NCBI GenBank assembly: GCA_016716425.1
Contig: JADJWJ010000022.1
Span: 124,001-188,000 of the forward strand
Origin: Betaproteobacteria bacterium
GTDB taxonomy: Bacteria > Pseudomonadota > Gammaproteobacteria > Burkholderiales > Casimicrobiaceae
Direction of reading: 5' to 3'
Length of the DNA stretch: 64,000 nucleotides
This document shows, piece after piece, positions 13,012 to 21,307 of the stretch (position 1 is its first letter; every line of letters starts with the position of its first letter). The translations under genes and the position numbers were made by a program. Below the pieces are notes generated by a model. That model saw only the letters and a list, made by a program, of their open reading frames with translations, was not told the origin of the DNA and did no database searches.

Positions 13012-15191
13012 ATGCCGATCGCGCAGGTAGCCCTCCCGGTCGCTGCGGCGGCGACGTTCGACTACTGGTTGCCCGACGGCCTCGACGTCGCGCGCGGCAG
13101 CCTCGTACGCGTGGCCCTCGGCACGCGGTCGCTGGTGGGCGTCGTGGTCGCGGTCGTCGACCGCTCGCCGGTGGCGCGCGAGAAGCTGCAGCCGGTGCGC
13201 GCCGTTGTCGCGTTGCCGCCGCTGCCGGATGACGTGGTCGATCTCGCGCAGTTCGTCGCCTCCTACTACCAGGAGCCGCTCGGACTGACGCTGGCGCTCG
13301 CGGTGCCGCCGGTCGCAGGCCGCGACGGCGCAGCGCGGCACGCGCCGCCCGACGCGCTGGCGTTGACGCCCGAAGGGACTGCGGCGCTGCCGGCGCTGCT
13401 CGCGCGCGCGCCGGCTGCACGAGCGTTGCACGCGCGGTTCGAGCACGGCGCGCGGACGCTGTCCGCCGCCGCCGTCGCCGCGCTGCCCGCGCACCAGAAG
13501 CGGACGCTGCGCGCGTGGCAGGCGAGCGGGTTCGTGGCCGTGGTGCGCCCGCAAACGCCGGACGCGCGGGAAGCGCTGCAGAGGCTCAACGACGCGCAGG
13601 CGGCGGCCCTCGCGGCAATCGGCGGCGCCGACCGCGGGTTCGCGCCCTTCCTGCTGTACGGCGTGACGGGCAGCGGCAAGACGGACGTCTATCTCGCCGC
13701 GGCCGCGCGCGCGTTCGCGGCCGGCCGGCAGGTGCTGATGCTGGTGCCGGAGATCAACTTGACGCCGCAGCTCGTCGCGCGCGTGCGCGCGGCGCTGCCG
13801 GGGCTTTGCGTGGCGACGCTGCACAGCGGGCTCGCCGCCGGCGAGCGCCGCCGCGAGTGGCTCGCCGCGGCATCCGGCGACGCGCAGCTCGTGCTGGGCA
13901 CGCGGCTCGCCGTGTTCGCGCCGCTGCCCTCCCTCGCCCTCGTCGTCGTCGACGAGGAGCAGGACGCGTCGTACAAGCAGCAGGACGGCGTCCGTTACCA
14001 CGCGCGCGACGCGGCGGTCTGGCGCGCGCACCGCCGCGGCGTGCCGGTCCTGCTCGGCAGTGCGACGCCGTCGCTCGAATCGTGGCTGCACGCGCGCGAA
14101 GGCCGCTATCGGCGCCTGGACCTGCCTGCGCGCGCCGACCCGCGTGCGTCGCTGCCGCGCGTCGTGCTCGCTTCGAACCGCACGGCGGGCGCGCAGGACG
14201 GCATCGGGCAGACGATGCGCGCGGCGATCGCGGCGCGGCTCGCGCGCGGCGAGAGCAGGCGCTGGTGTTCGTCAACCGCCGCGGCTTCGCGCCGTCGCTC
14301 GTGTGCGCGGCGTGCCGCTGGCAGGCGCAGTGTCCGCGCTGCAGCGCGCGGCTCACCACGCACCGCGAGCCGCCGCGGCTGCGCTGCCACCACTGCGGCC
14401 ACGCGGAGCGCGTGCCGGCCGCGTGCCCCGAGTGCGGCAACGTCGACCTCGTGCCGCTGGGATTCGGCACGCAGCGGCTCGAGCGCTCGCTGACGGAGGC
14501 GTTCCCGGCGGCGCGCATCGCCCGCGTCGACCGCGACAGCACGCGCGCGCGACACGCGTTCGCGGCCGTGCGCGAGCGCGTGGCGGCGAGTGCCCTCGAC
14601 ATCCTCGTCGGCACGCAGATGCTGGCGAAGGGCCACGACTTCCCGCGCATCACGCTCGTGTGCGTGCTCGGCGCCGACAATGCGCTCTACAGCGCCGACT
14701 TCCGGGCGACCGAGCGCCTGGCCGCGCTGCTGATGCAGGTCGCGGGACGCGCCGGCCGCGCGGGGCTTCCCGGCGAGGTCGTCGTGCAGACCGACTTCCC
14801 CGACCATCCGGTGTACGCGGCGCTGGCCGCGCACGACTACGCCCGCTATGCCGACGCACTGCTCGCGGAGCGGCGCGCCGCGCAGCTGCCGCCGTTCGTG
14901 CATGCGGCGCTGCTCGCGGTGGAGGCGCACGACCGCGCCGACGTCGACGCGTTCATGCGGCGCGCGCACGAGATCGCCGCGGGCACTGCCGGCACGGCGG
15001 TGACCGTCTACGCACCGGTGCCCGCACTGCTCGCGCGGCGTGCCGGCTACGAGCGCGCGCAGCTCGTCGTGCAGAGCGCGCAGCGGCCCGCGCTGCAGCG
15101 CTTCCTCGCCGGGTGGCGCGTGGCGCTCGTCGACCTGCGCGGCGCGCGCGTGCGCTGGGCGCTCGACGTGGACCCGGCGGGGTTCGGGTGA
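13012..15191 (+). pseudogene. priA: Primosomal helicase PriA, interrupted by a one-base frameshift
   Basis: PriA is the 3'-5' helicase that restarts stalled replication forks. The N-terminal half is in one frame from ATG 13012 (MPIAQVALPVAAAATFDYWLPDGLD), with Walker A GVTGSGKTDVYL and the DEEQD Walker B box. Around 14251-14258 (GAGAGCAG) homology jumps to another frame, which carries LVFVNRRGFAP, four CxxC zinc pairs (CAAC, CPRC, CHHC, CPEC), and helicase motifs VGTQMLAKGHDFP and QVAGRAGRAG to the stop at 15191. Adding one base restores a 726-residue protein of normal length. The first frame alone would run on to 14493 with an arginine-rich tail. This could be a sequencing error or a true lesion; loss of PriA is usually very costly, which favours error. 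Confidence 0.9.
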
Positions 15192-15290
15192 GTCCGGCGC
15201 CACCGCATCGGACGCCGGGACGCCGTGGCACCGCGAGCGCCCGTGCTTGCGCCGCCGTGCACCACAGCCGGGGCCGGCGGAGCAGCGGGC

Positions 15291-15296
15291 TATAAT
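15291..15296 (+). promoter_or_regulatory. Candidate -10 box for argS
   Basis: A perfect TATAAT in about 70% GC sequence, with transcription expected to begin near 15303. That would leave a leader of about 35 bases before GTG 15338 and would make the earlier TTG at 15305 essentially leaderless, so it helps choose the argS start. No good -35 box lies 16-18 bases upstream. Confidence 0.5.
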
Positions 15297-15337
15297 CTCC
15301 TGTTTTGGATGCGGCCGGCAGCCGGCCGCCTCGCGAC

Positions 15338-16984
15338 GTGACCGATCCCAAGACCGAACTCGAACGCGCGCTCGCCGTTGCCGTGGCCGCCGTGCTGCCC
15401 GAGCAGGGCGCGACGGCGGTCGCCGTCGAGCGCCCGCGGCAGGCGGCGCACGGCGACTACGCGTCGAACGTCGCGCTCGCGCTCGCGAAGCCCGCGCGGC
15501 GCAACCCGCGCGAACTGGCGACGGCGCTGCTGGCGGCGCTGCCGGCGTCGCCGGTGGTCGAACGCGCCGAGATCGCGGGCGCCGGCTTCATCAATTTCCT
15601 GCTGACGCCCGCGGCACGCCAGACAGTCGTGCACCGCGTGCTCGCCGAGCGCGACGCCTACGGGCGCGCCGGCACGCGCGCCGGCGAGCGGGTGATGGTC
15701 GAGTTCGTGTCCGCGAACCCGACGGGCCCGCTGCACGTCGGGCACGGGCGGCAGGCGGCGCTGGGCGACGCGATCGCGAGCCTCCTCGAAGCGCAGGGTG
15801 CGGCGGTGACGCGCGAGTTCTACTACAACGACGCCGGCCAGCAGATCGAGAACCTCGCGGTCTCGGTGCGCGCGCGCGCGAAGGAGCTGCTGGGCGAGAG
15901 CGCGGCGTTCCCGGAGGATGGCTACCACGGCGAGTACATCCGCGAGCTCGCGCAGCGTTATCTGTCCGAGGTCGGCCACGACCTGTCGGACATCGAGCGC
16001 ATCCGCCACTTCGCGGTGGGACAGCTGCGGCGCGAGCAGGACCGCGACCTCGCGGCGTTCGGTGTCGCGTTCGACCATTACTACCTCGAGAGCTCGCTGT
16101 ACACCGACGGCCGGGTCGAGGCGACGGTTGCGCGGCTCGCCGCGTCCGGCCGGACCTACGAGCACGAGGGCGCGCTGTGGCTGAAGACGACGGACTTCGG
16201 CGACGACAAGGACCGCGTGATGCGCAAGTCCGACGGCGCGTACACGTATTTCGTGCCCGACGTCGCCTACCACGTGACCAAGTGGGAGCGCGGCTTCCGC
16301 CGCGTGATCAACGTGCAGGGATCCGACCACCACAGCACGGTCACGCGCGTGCGCGCGGGGCTGCAGGCGATGGGCCTCGGGATCCCCGAGGGCTACCCCG
16401 ACTACGTGCTGCACAAGATGGTCACGGTGATGCGCGGCGGCGAGGAGGTGAAGATCAGCAAGCGCGCCGGCAGCTACGTGACGATCCGCGAGCTGATCGA
16501 CGAGGCCGGCCGCGACGCCGTGCGCTTCTTCCTCGTGTCGCGCAAGGCGGACAGCGAGTTCGTGTTCGACCTGGACCTGGCGCGCGCGCAGTCGGACGAC
16601 AATCCCGTCTACTACGTCCAGTACGCGCACGCGCGCATGTGCTCGGTGCTGCGGCAGGCGGGGATGGCAGTGGACGAGGCGCCGGCGCGGCTCGCCGCCG
16701 CCGACACGTCGCCGTTGACGAGCCCGTACGAGGAGGCGCTGCTGCGCCGGCTCACCGACTATCCGGCGGAGCTCGCGGCCGCCGCGCGCGACCTCGCCCC
16801 GCACCAGCTCGTGTTCTTCCTGACCGACCTCGCGCGCGACTTCCACGCTTACTATAATGCCGAGCGCTTCCTGCTCGACGACCCCGTCGTGCGCAACGCG
16901 CGGCTCGCGCTGGCGGTGGCGGCCGGCCAGGTGCTGCGCAACGGGCTCGCGGTGCTCGCGATCTCGGCGCCGGAGCAGATGTAG
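15338..16984 (+). CDS. argS: Arginyl-tRNA synthetase
   Basis: Charges tRNA-Arg with arginine; a class I synthetase. The N-terminal Add-1 domain includes HGDYASNVALALAK. The HIGH motif appears in ANPTGPLHVGHGRQA, the KMSKS-equivalent as VKISKRAGSYVT, and the C-terminal helical anticodon domain has NPVYYVQYAHARMCSVLR and DFHAYYNAERFL. GTG 15338 gives 548 residues, in the family range. A TTG at 15305 would add 11 residues (DAAGSRPPRDV) but lies at the predicted transcription start. The SPOR-domain gene begins three bases after the stop, so both are likely cotranscribed. Confidence 0.96.
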   Translation: MTDPKTELERALAVAVAAVLPEQGATAVAVERPRQAAHGDYASNVALALAKPARRNPRELATALLAALPASPVVERAEIAGAGFINFLLTPAARQTVVHRVLAERDAYGRAGTRAGERVMVEFVSANPTGPLHVGHGRQAALGDAIASLLEAQGAAVTREFYYNDAGQQIENLAVSVRARAKELLGESAAFPEDGYHGEYIRELAQRYLSEVGHDLSDIERIRHFAVGQLRREQDRDLAAFGVAFDHYYLESSLYTDGRVEATVARLAASGRTYEHEGALWLKTTDFGDDKDRVMRKSDGAYTYFVPDVAYHVTKWERGFRRVINVQGSDHHSTVTRVRAGLQAMGLGIPEGYPDYVLHKMVTVMRGGEEVKISKRAGSYVTIRELIDEAGRDAVRFFLVSRKADSEFVFDLDLARAQSDDNPVYYVQYAHARMCSVLRQAGMAVDEAPARLAAADTSPLTSPYEEALLRRLTDYPAELAAAARDLAPHQLVFFLTDLARDFHAYYNAERFLLDDPVVRNARLALAVAAGQVLRNGLAVLAISAPEQM

Positions 16985-16987
16985 ACC

Positions 16988-17686
16988 ATGCCCGCCACGA
17001 CGTCACGCCGCGAGACCTCCCGTTCCGCACCGGCCGTGCCGCGGCAGCGCCCGTCGCGCCGGCGCGGCGCCGGCGGCACGCTGCTCGGCGTGTTCATCGG
17101 CCTGGTGCTGGGCCTGGGACTGGCCTCGGGGGTCGCGTACTACCTGATGAAAGCCAACGGCCCGTTCGCCGTGCAGGGCGGTACGCGCGAGGCCGCGCGC
17201 GAGCCGGCGAAGGTCGCGAAGGCGGACCGCGGCGAGGCCCCCGACAAGCCGCGGTTCGACTTCTACAAGATCCTGCCGGGCATCGAGGAGCCGAAGGTCG
17301 CCGCCGACGCGAAGAAGGCGCCGGACCGCGCCGTCGTCGATCAGGCGAAGGAACGCGCGCAGGAGAAGGCGCCGGAGAAGGCGGGCGACAAGGCCGGCAC
17401 GAAGGCGCCCGACAAGGCCGCCGCCGCCGAGCCGGTCGCCGCGGCGAAGCTGCCCGAGCGCTTCTGGCTGCAGGCCGGGTCGTTCGCGAGCGAGGCGGAC
17501 GCCGAGAACCTCAAGGCGCGGCTGGCGCTCGCGGGCTGGCAGGCGTCCGTCCAGCAGGGAACGCTGCCGGACAAGGGCGTGCGCTACCGGGTCCGCCTCG
17601 GCCCGTTCGACAACACGGACGAACTCACGCGGATGCGCACCGACCTCGCGAAGAACGGCTTCGACGTCGCGGTGATCAAGTTCTGA
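16988..17686 (+). CDS. SPOR-domain membrane protein (FtsN-like)
   Basis: A 232-residue bitopic inner-membrane protein. A basic cytoplasmic N-terminus (RRETSRS...RPSRRRG) precedes one transmembrane segment near residues 31-50 (LLGVFIGLVLGLGLASGVAYYL). A charged alanine/lysine-rich linker with repeated KAxDKA/EKA units follows, then a C-terminal SPOR domain from FWLQAGSFASEADAENL to NGFDVAVIKF, which in the family binds denuded septal peptidoglycan. Topology and placement behind argS match the betaproteobacterial FtsN-type division protein. A division role is inferred from architecture, not proven. Confidence 0.9.
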   Translation: MPATTSRRETSRSAPAVPRQRPSRRRGAGGTLLGVFIGLVLGLGLASGVAYYLMKANGPFAVQGGTREAAREPAKVAKADRGEAPDKPRFDFYKILPGIEEPKVAADAKKAPDRAVVDQAKERAQEKAPEKAGDKAGTKAPDKAAAAEPVAAAKLPERFWLQAGSFASEADAENLKARLALAGWQASVQQGTLPDKGVRYRVRLGPFDNTDELTRMRTDLAKNGFDVAVIKF

Positions 17687-17801
17687 CGCTTCGCGCGGTG
17701 ACCGGCGCGGGGAACTTGCGGCACGCCGGACCGGCCCAACGCGCGGCAGACATCCCTACCTGGCGCACGGCCTCGCCGTGCGCGATCCTCTGGAGCCAAG
17801 C

Positions 17802-18473
17802 ATGAGCATGTCGACGATATTCCCCCGCCGCGGCCGGTTCGCCGGCGCGATCCTCGCGTTCTGCGCGGCTGCCGCCTTCTCCGCCGGGGTGGCCGCGCAG
17901 GGTCTGGCCGAGGGCACGCACTTCCTCCGGCTCAAGAATCCGCAGCCGGTCGAGACCGGCAAGAACATCGAGGTGATCGAGTTCTTCTCGTACGGCTGCC
18001 CGCACTGCGGGGAGCTCGAGCCGCAGTTGCAGGCGTGGCTCAAGACCAAGCCCGCCGACGTGACGTTCCGCCGGATTCCGGTGATGTTCCAGCCGCGCTG
18101 GGAGGGCCTCGCGAAGGTCTACTACACGCTCGAGGCGCTGGGCGAGGAGGCCAAATACATGCTCGAGGTCTTCACCGCGCTGCACGGCAAGGGCCTGCAT
18201 CTGTGGGACGAGAAGGTCTTCCTCGACTGGGCGGCGAGCAAGGGCATGGACCGCAAGAAGGTCGAGGACATGTGGAAGTCGTTCGGCATCGCCGGCAAGG
18301 TGAACCGTGCGAAGCAGCTCGCGGGCGCATATCAGATCCAGTCGGTGCCGACGATCATCGTCGACGGCAAGTTCACCACCGGGTCCGAGCGCCTGCCCGG
18401 CGGGCACGCCAGCGTGCCCGCGGCGATCGACGCGCTGGTCGCGAAGGCGCGCGCGGAGCGGCCGAAGTCGTAA
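17802..18473 (+). CDS. dsbA: Thiol:disulfide interchange protein DsbA
   Basis: Periplasmic oxidoreductase that introduces disulfides into exported proteins. A signal peptide ends near Ala31-Ala32 (FSAGVAAQ). The thioredoxin-fold active site CPHC is at residues 66-69 within EFFSYGCPHCGELE, and the cis-proline loop is SVPTIIVDGKF. ATG 17802 has GGAG six bases upstream; an in-frame upstream ATG (17778) adds eight residues before the signal sequence and is less likely. 223 residues is typical of betaproteobacterial DsbA. It follows the SPOR-domain gene by about 115 bases. Confidence 0.95.
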   Translation: MSMSTIFPRRGRFAGAILAFCAAAAFSAGVAAQGLAEGTHFLRLKNPQPVETGKNIEVIEFFSYGCPHCGELEPQLQAWLKTKPADVTFRRIPVMFQPRWEGLAKVYYTLEALGEEAKYMLEVFTALHGKGLHLWDEKVFLDWAASKGMDRKKVEDMWKSFGIAGKVNRAKQLAGAYQIQSVPTIIVDGKFTTGSERLPGGHASVPAAIDALVAKARAERPKS

Positions 18474-18483
18474 GCCGCGACGG

Positions 18484-19245
18484 ATGCGCGTCTTCCTCAC
18501 CGGCGCTTCGTCGGGCATCGGTGAGGCGCTCGCGCGGCACTACGCCGCGCAGGGTGCGACGCTGGGCCTCTTCGCCCGGCGCGAGCAGGCCCTCGCGCGC
18601 CTCGCCGCGGAGTTGGCACCGGCGACGGTGGCGACGTGGGCCGGCGACGTGCGCGATGCCGCCGCGCTCGCCCGCGCCGGCGCAGAGTTCGTCGCTCGCT
18701 TCGGCGTGCCCGACGTCGTCATCGCCAACGCCGGCGTCTCCCGCGGCGCGCTGACCGAGGAGCCCTCCGACCTCGGCGTGATCCGCGCGGTCGTCGAGAC
18801 CAACGTGCTCGGCGTCGTGCACACGTTCGCACCGTTCGTCGCCGCGATGCGGTCCGCGCGTGCCGGCACGCTGGTGGGCATCGCCAGCATCGCGGGCTTC
18901 CGCGGGCTGCCGGGCTCGGGCGCCTACTCGGCGTCGAAGGCCGCTGCGATCGCCTACCTGGAGAGCCTGCGTGTCGAGCTCCACGGCTCCGGCGTCGCGG
19001 TCGTCACCGTGTGTCCCGGCTTCATCGCGACGCCGATGACGGCGAAGAATCCATACCCGATGCCGTTCCTGACGGCCCCCGACCGCGCGGCGCGGCTCAT
19101 CGCGCGCGCGATCGCCCGGCGGCGCCCTTTCTACGTGCTGCCGTGGCCGATGGCGTGGCTCGGGCGCCTGATGCAGATCGCGCCGCGCTTCCTGTACGAC
19201 CGCGTGCTGGCCGGCCGCAAGCGCAAGCCGCGCGACGAAGGCTGA
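18484..19245 (+). CDS. Short-chain dehydrogenase/reductase
   Basis: Classical SDR of 253 residues with the NAD(P)-binding TGASSGIG at residues 6-13, the NAG motif (VIANAGVS), catalytic Ser in VGIASIAG, and YSASK (Y-x-x-x-K). The C-terminus has PGFIATPMTAKN and a hydrophobic stretch VLPWPMAWLGRLMQI that may associate with membrane. The substrate cannot be deduced. ATG 18484 begins MRVFLTGASSGIG; earlier starts in this frame read through dsbA in an unrelated frame. The gene is 10 bases from dsbA and 4 bases from the next gene, so these three probably form one transcript. Confidence 0.92.
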   Translation: MRVFLTGASSGIGEALARHYAAQGATLGLFARREQALARLAAELAPATVATWAGDVRDAAALARAGAEFVARFGVPDVVIANAGVSRGALTEEPSDLGVIRAVVETNVLGVVHTFAPFVAAMRSARAGTLVGIASIAGFRGLPGSGAYSASKAAAIAYLESLRVELHGSGVAVVTVCPGFIATPMTAKNPYPMPFLTAPDRAARLIARAIARRRPFYVLPWPMAWLGRLMQIAPRFLYDRVLAGRKRKPRDEG

Positions 19246-19249
19246 CGCG

Positions 19250-20065
19250 ATGCAGGCCGGCGCCGGCGAAGACTGGGCCGGGGTCGCGCACGCGCCTGCC
19301 GCCGCGCCGCCGCGCATCGCGAGCCTCGTGCCGAGCCTGACCGAGCTGCTGTTCGCGCTCGGCCTCTCCGAGCACGTCGTTGCGCGCACCGGCTTCTGCG
19401 TGCATCCGCGCGAGGCGCGGCGCGTGCCGAAGATCGGCGGCACCAAGGATCCCGACCTCGCACGCCTGCGCGCGCTCGCGCCGACGCACCTCGTGGTGAA
19501 CGTCGACGAGAACCGGCGCGAGGTGGTGGAAGCGGCCCGCGCGTTCGTGCCACACGTGATCGTCACGCACCCGGAGACGCCGGAGGACAACCCGCGGCTC
19601 TACGCGCTGTTCGGCCACGTGTTCGGGCGCGAGGGCGAGGCGGCGGCGCTCACCGCCCTGTTCGCGCGCGCGCTGGCCGACGCGGACCGCGCGACGCGCC
19701 GACTCGCCCGCGAGGACGTGCTGTATCTCGTCTGGCGCGACCCGTGGATGACAGTCGCGCGCGCAACGTACGTGAGCGCGACGCTCGCGCGCGTGGGCTG
19801 GGACACGCTGCCGGCCGCGGCCGATGCGCGTTATCCGGCCATCGCCGACGACGCTCCCACGTGGGCCGGCGCGCAGCGCATCCTGCTGTCGACCGAGCCG
19901 TACGCATTCCGCGCGCGCGACGCGGACGCGCTGGCGCGGCGGACGGGCAAGCCGGTCCACCTGGTCGACGGCGAGTGGACGTCGTGGTACGGCGTGCGGG
20001 CGATCGCGGGACTGCGGGCGCTGGCAGGGATGCGGGCAGGGGTCGCCGCGGCGGCGGGTGTCTGA
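19250..20065 (+). CDS. BtuF-like helical-backbone metal/cobalamin-binding protein
   Basis: A 271-residue protein with the periplasmic-binding-protein type III fold used by BtuF and related B12/iron receptors: PRIASLVPSLTELLFALGLSE near residues 21-41, VVARTGFCVHP, VPKIGGTKDPD, then a long helix and LYLVWRDPWMTVARATYVS. No signal peptide is visible; the first 20 residues are hydrophilic and alanine-rich, so it may act in the cytosol or rely on an unrecognised start. No btuC/btuD transporter genes are nearby. Cobalamin binding is a family-level guess, and another corrinoid or metal chelate is possible. Confidence 0.85.
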   Translation: MQAGAGEDWAGVAHAPAAAPPRIASLVPSLTELLFALGLSEHVVARTGFCVHPREARRVPKIGGTKDPDLARLRALAPTHLVVNVDENRREVVEAARAFVPHVIVTHPETPEDNPRLYALFGHVFGREGEAAALTALFARALADADRATRRLAREDVLYLVWRDPWMTVARATYVSATLARVGWDTLPAAADARYPAIADDAPTWAGAQRILLSTEPYAFRARDADALARRTGKPVHLVDGEWTSWYGVRAIAGLRALAGMRAGVAAAAGV

Positions 20066-20093
20066 TGCGCGGCGCTCGAGGCCGTGGTGTCCC

Positions 20094-20143
20094 GGGGTCA
20101 GACCCTTACCGCGCCGAATCGAAACGCCCAAGGGTCCGACCCC
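20094..20143. repeat. REP-like hairpin overlapping the RNase Z-like gene end
   Basis: Left arm GGGGTCAGACCCTT (20094-20107) and right arm AAGGGTCCGACCCC (20130-20143) pair at 13 of 14 positions around a 22-base loop. The element encodes the last dozen residues and stop of the leftward RNase Z-like gene. The GGGGYCAGRCCC arm sequence recurs at the other end of the same gene. Confidence 0.75.
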
Positions 20144-21143
20144 ACGCCGCCTCCACCTCCGCGACGATCTCCGCGCCGCGGCCGTCGTAGCGCGGCGAGA
20201 AGTGGAACGGCACGACGGACTTCGCGCCGATCCGGCGCGCGATCGCGCCCGCCTGGCCGGCGGTCAGGTGGTGCTTGCGCGTCGCGTGGTCGACGTCGGC
20301 GTCGAGGAACACGCTCTCGACGAACAGCACGTCCACGCCTTCGAGCAGGGCCGCGAGCGCGTCGACGTTGGCTTCCGTGTACCGCAGGTCGGTGACGTAG
20401 CCGACGCGCCGACCGGGACCGACGGCGAGCACCAGTGGGCGCAACTGCCCGACGGTGCGCGTCGCCGCGTGGTCGCCGGCGCGGTCGCGCCAGCGCACGT
20501 CGAGCGGCGCGTCGTCCGGCGCGCCCGAGAGCACCGCGGCCTTCAGCGCCCGCAGCCACGCGCCGGTGCCGAAGCCCATCGCGCCGATGCGGTCGCGGCC
20601 GAGCGCGACGCGCGCCTTCTCCTCGACGGCGAACGCGAGGCACGGCACGCCGTGGTCGACGAAGCGACCGCGCACGCGGAACACCGCCTCGTCGTGGAGC
20701 ACGTCGCCTTCGGCCGCGAACGCCCCGTCGGCCTCGCGCTCGAATCCCGTCCGGCTGCAGAACGACGCCTGCGCGCCGGTGCCGTCGGGCCGGACCTCGC
20801 GTACGGCGAGCGTCAGCGCGACCTCGTAGCGCTGCACGACGTTCCACGTGTATGCGTGCAGCTTGTGCTCGACCTGCGCGACGAAGCCGGGCCCGCCGGT
20901 GAGCGTCACCCGCTCCTTGCGCCCGAGCACGACGCGCAGCAGGCGGTCGAACCCGTTGAAGTGGTCCATGTGCGCGTGCGAGACGAACACGTGCGACACC
21001 CGCAGCAGCTTGCGCGGCGGCAGCGCCGCCAGGTCGGGCAGGTCGACGAGCAGCGCGCGCCGTTCGTCGCGGAAGTCGGCGTAGAGGCCCGGGTCGCCGA
21101 AGGGGCCGTTGACGAGGGCGGGCTCGAAGAGGTGCGCGAACAA
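20106..21143 (-). CDS. MBL-fold ribonuclease Z-like protein
   Basis: Metallo-beta-lactamase-fold protein of the RNase Z/ElaC type with the zinc motif SHAHMDH near residues 54-60. Other likely ligand blocks are RFVDHGVPC, GYVTDLRY, FVESVFLDAD and VVPFHFSPRY. The middle has the conserved ALVNGPFGDPGLYADF near the N-terminus. RNase Z trims tRNA 3' trailers, but this family branch is poorly characterised, so the substrate is uncertain. The frame extends to ATG 21257, but those extra 38 residues are encoded through a REP-like hairpin. I prefer TTG 21143, giving 345 residues, without a clear ribosome-binding site. The C-terminus also lies in a hairpin repeat. Confidence 0.85.
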   Translation of the reverse strand: MFAHLFEPALVNGPFGDPGLYADFRDERRALLVDLPDLAALPPRKLLRVSHVFVSHAHMDHFNGFDRLLRVVLGRKERVTLTGGPGFVAQVEHKLHAYTWNVVQRYEVALTLAVREVRPDGTGAQASFCSRTGFEREADGAFAAEGDVLHDEAVFRVRGRFVDHGVPCLAFAVEEKARVALGRDRIGAMGFGTGAWLRALKAAVLSGAPDDAPLDVRWRDRAGDHAATRTVGQLRPLVLAVGPGRRVGYVTDLRYTEANVDALAALLEGVDVLFVESVFLDADVDHATRKHHLTAGQAGAIARRIGAKSVVPFHFSPRYDGRGAEIVAEVEAAWGRTLGRFDSAR

Positions 21144-21145
21144 TG

Positions 21146-21204
21146 GGGGCCAGGCCCGATATCTCCCGGGTGTTCGCGCCTGCCTTCGGAAGGGGCCTGG
21201 CCCC
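21146..21204. repeat. REP-like hairpin at the RNase Z-like gene start
   Basis: GGGGCCAGGCCC (21146-21157) pairs with GGGGCCTGGCCCC (21192-21204) around a 34-base loop. GTTTTC follows the right arm on the + strand. The arm consensus GGGGYCAGRCCC is shared with the hairpin at 20094-20143, so the gene is bracketed by two members of one short repeat family. Confidence 0.7.
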
Positions 21205-21307
21205 GTTTTCGCTGGCCCCTGGTCGGCGCGCGGTCTCATTTGAACCGGCAGCGGCACGAGGCCGAGGCCGCCGGCGACGGCGGCCCCTGCTCACGCGAGC
21301 GCGGCCT

